DNA of 5,469 nucleotides from an uncultured Selenomonadaceae bacterium (GTDB taxonomy: Bacteria; Bacillota; Negativicutes; Selenomonadales; Selenomonadaceae): the NCBI GenBank assembly GCA_945637225.1, contig CALZDE010000149.1, positions 1 to 5,469 on the forward strand, given 5' to 3'. Below the pieces are notes generated by a model that saw only the letters and a list, made by a program, of their open reading frames with translations, was not told where the DNA came from and ran no database searches. The translations under genes and the position numbers were made by a program. This document shows, piece after piece, positions 1 through 5,332 of this stretch. How positions within the stretch are numbered: position 1 is the first letter of the stretch; each line of letters opens with the position of its first letter.

Positions 1-7
1 CATTCAT

Positions 8-30
8 CCCCCACCTATAGAGGTGGGAGT
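8..30 (+). repeat. IS200/IS605-type terminal hairpin, left edge
   Basis: The sequence shows a perfect 7-bp stem, CCCACCT (10-16) with AGGTGGG (21-27), closed by the 4-base loop ATAG and preceded by extra C residues. The stem, loop and C-rich flank resemble the subterminal hairpins found at the ends of IS200/IS605 and tnpB-only (IS1341-type) elements, where they are recognised by the Y1 transposase and overlap the omega RNA. No tnpA or tnpB is visible in the window, so the parent element, if intact, lies to the left. A related hairpin in the opposite orientation ends the window at 5435-5457. The family assignment is by shape and memory, not by a search. A plain stem-loop or terminator is the alternative, but no T-tract follows. 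Confidence 0.55.
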
Positions 31-43
31 CTTCTGCCACATT

Positions 44-257
44 ATGATAAAAAAGAAAATTTATGCTATACAGAAAATTGTCGAAAAAGAGTTTGGAGAG
101 CAACGTTAATACTTAAATTTAAATTTTAACGAAAAAGAAAATAGCCAGCCATGGCTATTTACCAACGGCTGACTATTATATCTGCAAGTGTGTGAAAATT
201 AAAGAAACTGCGTGTACTGAATGGTACGCAAAATGGTGTGAAAAGTCAAGGGGTTAA
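44..257 (+). pseudogene. possible remnants of a broken small gene
   Basis: Two short open stretches look protein-like but lack gene signals. The first, 44-109, reads MIKKKIYAIQKIVEKEFGEQR-stop (21 residues) and has no ribosome binding site. The second, in another frame from about 123 to the stop at 255-257, has no start codon. It would encode a segment ending in YYICKCVKIKETACTEWY and then AKWCEKSRG, with four cysteines and several Trp/Tyr. Its composition is unlike chance AT-rich intergenic sequence. One reading is the decayed tail of a gene interrupted by the mobile-element end at the left edge. I do not recognise the product. The remnant overlaps the terminator hairpin at 131-160, which argues for caution. 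Confidence 0.2.
131..160 (-). terminator. rho-independent terminator for the minus-strand gene
   Basis: A 9-bp stem pairs 139-147 with 152-160 around the loop at 148-151 (GCCA on the plus strand). Read on the minus strand, it is followed directly by a T-rich run, TTTTCTTTTTC, made by the A-rich plus-strand bases 131-141. This is the classic form of an intrinsic terminator for leftward transcription. It lies about 170 bases beyond the stop codon of the minus-strand gene at 328. On the plus strand no T-run follows, so it is one-directional. A competing longer stem (140-150 with 165-175, one mismatch) is possible. Confidence 0.55.
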
Positions 258-327
258 ACGCTTAATTTTTGATTCACCCTCTTGATAAATTGGAAATATA
301 TAACTGCGTTTAATTAAGAAAACAAGA

Positions 328-1095
328 TTATATTTTCTGAGATTGTGGTCCATGGTGATTATCGTTAGGATCACTTTTGATAAGTGCTGCTATGTACGCA
401 CTGATATTCAAAACTGTTAATAACTTTATTGAAGTTACAATATCGCTAGCTGAGTCTAATAAATCCATGAATCCTCCGATTCCATTGAACCCACCAGATT
501 TTCCTGATAATGCTGCAGTTATGATTGTGTTTATAGAATCATCTACAGTATAGATTGAATAAATTGCTACAACTACAAATAATGCAGTAAGAATTTGAAC
601 AATGTTAGCTGATAAACCAATATCCTTTAGACGCTTGAACAATAAAAAGCTAATAGAGCCGTAATACAATATAATTAGAGCAAAAAAAGGTGTAAGTGAA
701 GGTAAAGATGGTAAGCCATTGAATCCACGCATATTACTGGAAGCTAAATTTATTAATGTGGTAAGTTTATCAACCTCATAATACGATATTAATCCTGAAA
801 GAATAGAAAAAGAAAGAGTCAATGCGATTATTGCTACAGCATAAACACCTTGACCTATACGCGGTGCTTTTAATAGCGGAAGATATTCATTATATGCATT
901 AGTGCTATAACCTTCAATTTTTGATAAATTACCTTGAATAGAATTAATTATAATGTTTTCAGTGGGATTTTGGGTAGATGTTGAATCATTGGAGTTGCTA
1001 GATGGAGCAGCCTTTACTTTCAGTATAGTACCACATTCACTGCAAAAGTCATTTTCATCACCGTACGTCCTGCCACAGTTAGAACAAAATTTCAT
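328..1095 (-). CDS. zinc-ribbon protein with DUF805-like four-helix membrane domain
   Basis: The 255-residue protein begins with a zinc ribbon of two CxxC knuckles (C4, C7, C18, C21). A polar Ser/Asn/Thr linker (about 30-60) leads to a membrane domain with four predicted helices, near 82-103, 134-153, 163-182 and 219-239. A short loop between helices 2 and 3 holds RLKDIG (155-160), and the C-terminus has DPNDNHHGP (242-250). Both match, in place and character, the 'RLxDIG' loop and 'NxYGP' tail of DUF805 (YhaH-type) membrane proteins, a family of unknown function. Two predicted outside loops each contain GFNG (124-127 and 202-205), which hints at an internal duplication. The start is set by GGAGGT at 1102-1107, six bases upstream. 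The gene is transcribed away from the zinc-ribbon operon at 1608 and shares its control region. DUF805 membership is inference from motifs; the zinc ribbon is seen directly. Confidence 0.85.
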   Translation of the reverse strand: MKFCSNCGRTYGDENDFCSECGTILKVKAAPSSNSNDSTSTQNPTENIIINSIQGNLSKIEGYSTNAYNEYLPLLKAPRIGQGVYAVAIIALTLSFSILSGLISYYEVDKLTTLINLASSNMRGFNGLPSLPSLTPFFALIILYYGSISFLLFKRLKDIGLSANIVQILTALFVVVAIYSIYTVDDSINTIITAALSGKSGGFNGIGGFMDLLDSASDIVTSIKLLTVLNISAYIAALIKSDPNDNHHGPQSQKI

Positions 1096-1101
1096 AAAAA
1101 T

Positions 1102-1107
1102 ACCTCC
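1102..1107 (-). promoter_or_regulatory. ribosome binding site of the minus-strand gene
   Basis: On the minus strand, GGAGGT lies six bases before the ATG at 1095. This is a near-perfect anti-16S match that fixes the start codon. Confidence 0.85.
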
Positions 1108-1155
1108 AAATTAAATAATTAATCATGATGCTAATAAATAACAACACATGATGTA

Positions 1156-1184
1156 ATTATACATTATAAAAATGGTTATATCAA
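1156..1184 (-). promoter_or_regulatory. promoter of the minus-strand DUF805-like gene
   Basis: On the minus strand, TTGATA (1184 to 1179) is the -35 element. It is followed after exactly 17 bases by a perfect TATAAT (1161 to 1156). Transcription would start near 1149, giving a leader of about 54 bases before the ATG at 1095. A 14-bp dyad, ATGTA-ATTA-TACAT (1151-1164), overlaps the -10 and could be bound by a regulator. Confidence 0.7.
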
Positions 1185-1223
1185 TAGGAATGTAAAAAAT
1201 AAGTGTAATTTGCAATATTAAAA

Positions 1224-1252
1224 ATTATATCAAAATAAAGTATTTTTGTTCA
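1224..1252 (-). promoter_or_regulatory. possible second minus-strand promoter
   Basis: On the minus strand, an extended -10 TGATATAAT (1232 to 1224) is preceded after 17 bases by TGAACA (1252 to 1247), a four-of-six match to the -35 consensus. The -35 lies inside the palindrome at 1246-1262. If used, it would give the minus-strand gene a leader of about 120 bases. Confidence 0.35.
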
Positions 1253-1262
1253 TAATGAACAA
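1246..1262. promoter_or_regulatory. perfect 17-bp palindrome, operator-like
   Basis: TTGTTCAT-A-ATGAACAA is a perfect inverted repeat with 8-base arms around one central base. It overlaps the -35 of the possible minus-strand promoter at 1224-1252. No T-run follows on either strand, so a terminator is unlikely. Binding by a dimeric helix-turn-helix repressor is inference; no regulator gene is in the window. Confidence 0.45.
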
Positions 1263-1392
1263 GAGTTATTCTAAATGACTGCTTGTTTATTGATACATCT
1301 TAGCTTATTATAGTTGTCAAGGTTTTGACTGCTCGCGATTGCTGGCATTTGGATGGTTATTAGGATAAGATACAATGTTAAAAAGTAACGTT

Positions 1393-1408
1393 ATATAAAG
1401 CTTTATAT
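1393..1408. promoter_or_regulatory. perfect 16-bp palindrome in the intergenic region
   Basis: ATATAAAG-CTTTATAT is a gapless palindrome centred between 1400 and 1401. After two unpaired positions the symmetry resumes with ACG (1388-1390) and CGT (1411-1413), making an imperfect 26-bp dyad. It lies about 80 bases upstream of the operon -35. A gapless dyad forms a poor RNA hairpin, so a protein binding site is the more natural reading. Confidence 0.4.
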
Positions 1409-1489
1409 TGCGTGTAATTGCAAGTTAATATCAAGAGCAGATAATATTGTTTAATTTGATTATACAGCTAATCTTAAAAAATAAAGTAG

Positions 1490-1518
1490 TTGCACTTATA
1501 AAATATAAGTGATATAAT
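1490..1518 (+). promoter_or_regulatory. promoter of the zinc-ribbon operon (extended -10)
   Basis: TTGCAC (1490-1495) is followed after 17 bases by TATAAT (1513-1518). The TGA at 1510-1512 makes a perfect TGnTATAAT extended -10, which compensates for the weak -35. Transcription would start near 1525, with a leader of about 83 bases before the ATG at 1608. It would serve the three zinc-ribbon genes and, by read-through, perhaps the hydrolase. Confidence 0.75.
1493..1511. promoter_or_regulatory. operator-like palindrome between -35 and -10
   Basis: CACTTATA-AAA-TATAAGTG is a perfect 8+3+8 inverted repeat. It fills the spacer of the operon promoter, overlapping the end of the -35 and the TG of the extended -10. 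A protein bound here would block or remodel RNA polymerase, so control of the operon by a dimeric regulator is likely. The regulator is not identifiable from the window. Confidence 0.55.
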
Positions 1519-1607
1519 GTGATGTGGCGTAATTATGCTACATATGTGTAAAATATATTATACAAAAAGATATGCAGGGTTACAGAATGTACATTGGAGG
1601 CGACTTG

Positions 1608-2312
1608 ATGAATAAAACTGATGAATGGATATGTCAATGCGGTAGAATTAACAGTGGTAAATTTTGCTCCAAATGTGGCAGAGAGAAAACTGTATTTGTG
1701 AAAAAGCAGGTCATTGCTGCACCCAATAATGGTACATCGAATAATAATATAATTAAAGTCTTGGGAATAGTTGCAGTTGTGGCTGTTGCAGCATATGGAA
1801 GTTATGCTTTAGTAGAAAGCAATTCCCCATCATATAGTGATGTACCACAGAAAGTAGAAAATACTGGCAAAGCTTCAGCTGTGGTGAATGACGTTCCTGA
1901 TAAAGTTGATCAGCAAAATGTTTCATCTGAACTATCCCTTGGCGGACTGATTATTGGTGACACAGAGGATAAGATGAGATCTGTGAAAGGCAAGCCGACA
2001 AAATCTAAGTTGGATGGAAGTATGATCAGGTATTACTATCCTGATATGGAGGTTGTCATTGAGAACAGGGTCGTTACGGCGCTGGTGTCCAATGGTCCTG
2101 ATTTAAAAACTAAAAGGGGCTTCCATGAGGGATCAACATTGGATGAGATAGTAAAATCATATGGAGATTCGTCCATGAAGTTTGAAGCTGATGGACTTGT
2201 TATGTACGAGTACACTTTTCAGACAGATATTTTAGGTGAAGGTATATTAAGATATGCCATTAATAAATCAGATAATCGTGTAAATTACATAAGTGTTAGA
2301 CTTAATAGATGA
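1608..2312 (+). CDS. zinc-ribbon, single-pass membrane protein with duplicated BamE-like outer domain
   Basis: The 234-residue protein opens with a zinc ribbon (C9, C11, C20, C23; the first knuckle is CxC, not CxxC). A basic linker and one transmembrane helix (about 48-68) follow. By the positive-inside rule the ribbon is cytosolic and the rest outside. After a polar linker with two copies of DVPxKV (78-83, 95-100) come two similar segments, about 111-162 and 171-232. Each starts with a short helix-like stretch (GDTEDKMRSVKGKP; GSTLDEIVKSYGDS) followed by beta strands. This resembles tandem SmpA/BamE-like or CAP-associated N-terminal folds, by inference only. GGAGG at 1596-1600, seven bases before ATG 1608, decides the start over the in-frame ATGs at 1572 and 1587. 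It is first in an operon, 34 bases ahead of the next gene. The layout recalls TcaA/YvbJ envelope proteins; the role is unknown. Confidence 0.85.
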   Translation: MNKTDEWICQCGRINSGKFCSKCGREKTVFVKKQVIAAPNNGTSNNNIIKVLGIVAVVAVAAYGSYALVESNSPSYSDVPQKVENTGKASAVVNDVPDKVDQQNVSSELSLGGLIIGDTEDKMRSVKGKPTKSKLDGSMIRYYYPDMEVVIENRVVTALVSNGPDLKTKRGFHEGSTLDEIVKSYGDSSMKFEADGLVMYEYTFQTDILGEGILRYAINKSDNRVNYISVRLNR

Positions 2313-2346
2313 TTAGTAGATTTTAATGAGTTAAAGGAGATAAAAT

Positions 2347-3522
2347 ATGTCTAAGGTATGTCCTAATTGTAATACGGTGATAGCAAAGGATGAAGCTAAA
2401 TTTTGTCCCAATTGTGGAAATAATCTAGTTAGTGTTCAACAAACACCACCTCTACAGCAGGAACAAGGAAATCTGCAACCTTCAAATGATGTGTTTAATG
2501 GAACATCTAGTGATAATTTTTGGGGGAAAGTAAAAAATAAGAATTATATCATCACTTTGCTGGTAACATTGTTTGTGGTAGCATTTGGTTCATATATGTA
2601 TTTTTCCGGCATTCAAGAAGACAAATATCTTCTACAGTATGCGGAAGTATCACGTAGTTTGAATACGACCAATGAAACTCTGGTAAATGATATTTCGAAA
2701 GAGAAATTAAAAAATGATCAGCTAAAAAATATCAAGGAAGATTTGGAGCTTCAGAAGAAAATTGTTGATGACATGGCGAAAAACTTTTCTGATAATAAGC
2801 CATTGTCCAAATATGACAAACAGCATAAGGACACAATTGAACTCTTGCAGAAGGAAAGTGTATTGATATCAAATATAATTGCAGCAATAGATAATCCTTT
2901 GGATGCTAATAATGATGCAGCCCTGGGAGCTTTGCAGGAAAGTATCGATACATTAAAATCATTAAGTAACGATATAGTTATACCTAATACAACTTTGGTT
3001 ACAAATGCTGATTTGTCAGGCATAGTATCACCTTTGAATGCGTATGTCAATGAGCAGCGTAGAATCAACAAGCAGAAGATGGAACGTCTTCAGGCTATGC
3101 AGAAATTCTTCTGGGCAATGGACAGCTACATTCAGAATTATAATTCCGCAAGGGATGAATATGATAAAATGCTGGAAACAGGTCGTACCGGTGCAGGCAT
3201 GATTTGGTCTGATTACTTTAACGCACTTTATAAAGCGAAGTCAGACCGCCAGGACATTCGCAAGAAAGTGAATGATTTGGCTGCACCAGCTGGAGCAGAG
3301 CCATTGAAAAATAAATTATTAAATGTTTTGGATAAATCTATCACTTGCTGTGAGCTCATGCGTATAGGTGGCAACTTGAGATTTAATAATTACTATGCTG
3401 ATGGAACATCAAAAGAAAATGAGGCTTTAAGATTAAACAAAGATGTTCAGAGCATGTATGAGGAATTTTTGAGCACATATTCATCAGAGAAGAATAGGTT
3501 GACAAATATAAATAACCTGTGA
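2347..3522 (+). CDS. zinc-ribbon, single-pass membrane protein with long helical outer domain
   Basis: The 391-residue protein has an N-terminal zinc ribbon with two CPNC knuckles (C5, C8 and C20, C23). A Gln/Pro-rich linker to about residue 60 and one transmembrane helix (about 67-87) follow. The remaining 300 residues should be extracytoplasmic and almost wholly helical. A charged, coiled-coil-like stretch at about 95-150 is followed by helices to the C-terminus. Residues 319-378 appear related to the last 60 residues of the next gene's product, so the two are probably paralogues. AAGGAGA at 2334-2340 precedes the ATG by six bases. The gene sits 34 bases after the first operon gene and 17 before the next. 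I do not recognise a named family for the helical part. A structural or ligand-binding envelope role is only a guess. Confidence 0.85.
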   Translation: MSKVCPNCNTVIAKDEAKFCPNCGNNLVSVQQTPPLQQEQGNLQPSNDVFNGTSSDNFWGKVKNKNYIITLLVTLFVVAFGSYMYFSGIQEDKYLLQYAEVSRSLNTTNETLVNDISKEKLKNDQLKNIKEDLELQKKIVDDMAKNFSDNKPLSKYDKQHKDTIELLQKESVLISNIIAAIDNPLDANNDAALGALQESIDTLKSLSNDIVIPNTTLVTNADLSGIVSPLNAYVNEQRRINKQKMERLQAMQKFFWAMDSYIQNYNSARDEYDKMLETGRTGAGMIWSDYFNALYKAKSDRQDIRKKVNDLAAPAGAEPLKNKLLNVLDKSITCCELMRIGGNLRFNNYYADGTSKENEALRLNKDVQSMYEEFLSTYSSEKNRLTNINNL

Positions 3523-3529
3523 TAACTAT

Positions 3530-3537
3530 GGAGGGAG
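3530..3537 (+). promoter_or_regulatory. ribosome binding site deciding the start at 3540
   Basis: GGAGGGAG lies just before the ATG at 3540. It excludes the GTG at 3519, which overlaps the previous stop codon, and the ATG at 3528, which runs into the site itself. Confidence 0.8.
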
Positions 3538-3539
3538 TT

Positions 3540-4340
3540 ATGGCTAAATTTTGTTCTAAATGTGGTACTGATATAGCTGAAAATATTAAATTTTGTCCTA
3601 AATGTGGTGCTAGGACAAATAAGATCTCACTTGAGAAAAATGTAAAAGATGCAATTAATGCGACAGATACGGGTCGCATTAATCCAATGCCAAATAATCG
3701 CCAAGACTTTGGGCAGCAGCCACAGTATAATCAACAAGCTCCTGTACAGAAGAATAATGACATTGTAAAATTTGTTATTGCAGGTGTAGTTCTTGCAGTA
3801 TTGATAGTTTTTGGGATGTACAGCCTTGTTTTTAAAGACGAAGGAAATAAGCCGGTTGCCAGTCAGGCTGCACAGAGTGTTCAGCAGGAAAAGAATAATA
3901 CGGAGAGTAGTTCAGTTCCAGCTGATACGGACAATAAATATAAGGAAAAAATTGCTGAGCTGGCTAATCAAAAGGATCAGCTGGATGTAGAAATTGGCGG
4001 TGTGGCTGCTAGCATAAACAGCTATCTCAATAATGGTCATGCTGATTTCCGGGACGCATCAGCTGATAAAATTTTAAATGATGCCAAGGCAACTTTGGAT
4101 AAGGTTGAAGCTGCACAGAAACAGCTTAAAGAATTAAAGGTAAAGTCAGAGGATCAGGCAGTTAAGGATGCATTGTTAAGTGTGTATGACTGCGAAGCAG
4201 GACGTATACGTGGTCTTTATAAAGGTGTTTTAGATAGCAGAAACAATGGTGAATATTCTATTGGTTTTGGTGAAGGCACAAAGGCTGCATACAAATTTGA
4301 TGATGAAAATAAGAAATTTAATGATTTGTACAAAAAATAA
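3540..4340 (+). CDS. zinc-ribbon, single-pass membrane protein with short helical outer domain
   Basis: The 266-residue protein starts at once with a zinc ribbon (C5, C8, C19, C22; KFCSKCG and KFCPKCG). A Gln/Asn-rich linker follows to about 74, then one transmembrane helix (about 76-98). The outer part is polar to about 130, coiled-coil-like and Lys/Glu/Gln-rich at about 132-206, and ends in a helical segment, 207-266. That last segment aligns by eye with residues 319-378 of the preceding product: an LL-V-D helix, then NN, Y, G and an acidic/aromatic last helix. The start is set by GGAGG just upstream, so the protein begins directly with the ribbon as its neighbours do. It is the last of the three zinc-ribbon genes and is followed within 20 bases by a terminator. 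The function is unknown; a TcaA/YvbJ-like envelope role is inferred from architecture only. Confidence 0.85.
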   Translation: MAKFCSKCGTDIAENIKFCPKCGARTNKISLEKNVKDAINATDTGRINPMPNNRQDFGQQPQYNQQAPVQKNNDIVKFVIAGVVLAVLIVFGMYSLVFKDEGNKPVASQAAQSVQQEKNNTESSSVPADTDNKYKEKIAELANQKDQLDVEIGGVAASINSYLNNGHADFRDASADKILNDAKATLDKVEAAQKQLKELKVKSEDQAVKDALLSVYDCEAGRIRGLYKGVLDSRNNGEYSIGFGEGTKAAYKFDDENKKFNDLYKK

Positions 4341-4355
4341 TTGATTTATAGTTGT

Positions 4356-4390
4356 CTGCTCCGTCGTGTGTTATATATGGCGGAGCTTTT
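4356..4390 (+). terminator. rho-independent terminator after the zinc-ribbon genes
   Basis: GCTCCGTC (4358-4365) pairs with GGCGGAGC (4379-4386), with one G-T wobble. The stem can extend through weaker pairs to a small loop near 4370-4374. TTTT follows at 4387-4390. It lies 17 bases after the stop at 4340 and 18 bases before the start of the hydrolase. It should end most operon transcripts and let only part continue into the hydrolase gene, for which I see no convincing separate promoter. Confidence 0.7.
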
Positions 4391-4408
4391 CTGTATTGGA
4401 GAATAAAA

Positions 4409-5332
4409 ATGAAAAAAAAATTAATTAAAGCAACTGCAGTATATTTATTGATGTCGGTATGTTTGGGCTGTTCATATAATACAGAGGAAAAAAATGAATA
4501 TAGTAGTCCAAATAATAGCGATAAACAGATAGTTTCGCAAGAAATAACAGCAAATGCGGATGTAATAGATAAAAATAAAGTGGATTATTTTAACGTGAGG
4601 TCTGAAATAGAAAATATTATAGGTGATGAAACTGACGAGTATTCTGTATATCTGTGGTATCCGAAGTCAGGCGAAAATACGGATACTTTAGTGATAAATA
4701 ATAAGTCGCGTCGTTCAGCAAGTATGATAAAAGTTTTTATTATGTCTTACGCCATGGAATTAGCAAGTAAGGGTCAATTAAATTTGGATAATCAAATTGT
4801 CCTTAAATCATCTGATAAGGTAGGCGGTGCAGGTGTAATTTGTGGCTGGTCCAGTGGTACAGAGATCAGTATTTATGATTTGCTCAGCTATATGATTGCT
4901 GAAAGTGACAATACTGCTACGAATATGATGATAGATTATCTTGGGATGGATAATATTAATAGCTACATTAAAAAAGAAGGGTACAATGAAACTGTACTCG
5001 GACGTAAAATGATGGATTTTGATGCTATTGCTGCAGGCAGAGAGAACTATTCATCTGTTTCAGATTTGGGAAAGTTTTTCCAAAAACTGGTACGTAATCA
5101 GTGTGTGAATTCTGAGTATGATACAAAAATGATTGATATTTTATTGCAGCAGACAGATAAAGAAGTCTTTCCTACAGCATTGGGGGATGTGAGAATTGCA
5201 CATAAGACTGGTGAATTGGATAATTTATATGATGATGGAGGAATTATATATAGTCCGCGTGGTGAATATGTACTTGTAGTTATGAATGATGGTGTAGGTA
5301 GAAGCAGTGCTGTAAAAAAATGCAGAAAATAG
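4409..5332 (+). CDS. class A beta-lactamase-like serine hydrolase, probable lipoprotein, C-terminus frameshifted
   Basis: The 307-residue product has a basic, hydrophobic signal (1-20) ending in VCLGC, an imperfect lipobox that would anchor C21 outside the membrane. A polar linker leads to a Beta-lactamase2-type domain. It has the active-serine motif SMIK (S105, K108), SDN (166-168) and KTG (266-268), and GRENYSS (210-216) in the usual place after the omega loop. A by-eye alignment of R199-S216 with the class A omega loop puts Met at the position of Glu166, so efficient beta-lactam hydrolysis is unlikely. A cell-wall peptidase/esterase role or a penicillin-binding role is possible. GGAG at 4398-4401 sets the start. 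The frame stops just after VVMNDGVGRSSAV, where the family normally has a final helix. A -1 shift at 5314-5320 restores such a helix and ends at 5361. The gene follows a terminator, and no own promoter is evident. Confidence 0.9.
   Translation: MKKKLIKATAVYLLMSVCLGCSYNTEEKNEYSSPNNSDKQIVSQEITANADVIDKNKVDYFNVRSEIENIIGDETDEYSVYLWYPKSGENTDTLVINNKSRRSASMIKVFIMSYAMELASKGQLNLDNQIVLKSSDKVGGAGVICGWSSGTEISIYDLLSYMIAESDNTATNMMIDYLGMDNINSYIKKEGYNETVLGRKMMDFDAIAAGRENYSSVSDLGKFFQKLVRNQCVNSEYDTKMIDILLQQTDKEVFPTALGDVRIAHKTGELDNLYDDGGIIYSPRGEYVLVVMNDGVGRSSAVKKCRK

Larger units (their letters stand above)
1..327. other. left intergenic stretch without an intact gene
   Basis: This stretch contains the IS200/IS605-type hairpin, the possible gene remnants and the minus-strand terminator listed separately. 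Between the terminator and the gene at 328 there is only an 8-bp inverted repeat, TTAAACGC (254-261) against GCGTTTAA (306-313), separated by 44 bases, which I consider weak. I see no promoter or complete coding region with a ribosome binding site here. Confidence 0.5.
1109..1607. other. divergent control region between the two transcription units
   Basis: About 500 bases separate two divergent genes, and I find no coding region with a ribosome binding site here. The region holds one good promoter each way, a possible second minus-strand promoter and three strong palindromes (1246-1262, 1393-1408, 1493-1511). It also has a repeated motif, GTGTAATT(T)GCAA (1203-1215 and 1412-1423), and an 8-base direct repeat TGACTGCT (1276-1283 and 1326-1333). 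This density of dyads suggests protein binding sites. An unannotated small RNA cannot be excluded. Confidence 0.5.

Noticed and set aside
151..195. short frame MAIYQRLTIISASV
   Set aside because: It has no ribosome binding site and only 14 codons, and it lies over the minus-strand terminator hairpin.
1572..1607. upstream in-frame ATG starts (1572, 1587) for the first operon gene
   Set aside because: Neither has a good ribosome binding site, while GGAGG at 1596-1600 is ideally placed for ATG 1608, where the protein begins close to its zinc ribbon.
2751..3071. minus-strand open frame of 106 codons
   Set aside because: It lies wholly inside the well-supported zinc-ribbon gene at 2347-3522, has no ribosome binding site signal or recognisable domain, and is a shadow frame.
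3519..3539. GTG 3519 or ATG 3528 as start of the third operon gene, the GTG overlapping the previous stop
   Set aside because: The strong GGAGGGAG just before ATG 3540 lies inside the longer versions, and the shorter protein starts with the ribbon as its neighbours do.
3383..3679. minus-strand open frame of 98 codons
   Set aside because: It spans the junction of two real plus-strand genes and covers the coding sequence of a clear zinc ribbon; it is a shadow frame.
4326..4352. possible promoter for the hydrolase, TTGTAC followed by TATAGT
   Set aside because: The spacer is only 15 bases, both elements are weak, and transcripts would meet the terminator at once.
4352..4408. longer TTG start for the hydrolase
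   Set aside because: It would translate through the terminator stem and put 19 extra residues before a normal lipoprotein signal; GGAG at 4398-4401 supports ATG 4409.
4409..5332. true class A beta-lactamase resistance gene
   Set aside because: The Glu166 position is not conserved and the gene sits with envelope-type proteins, so a resistance call is not supported.
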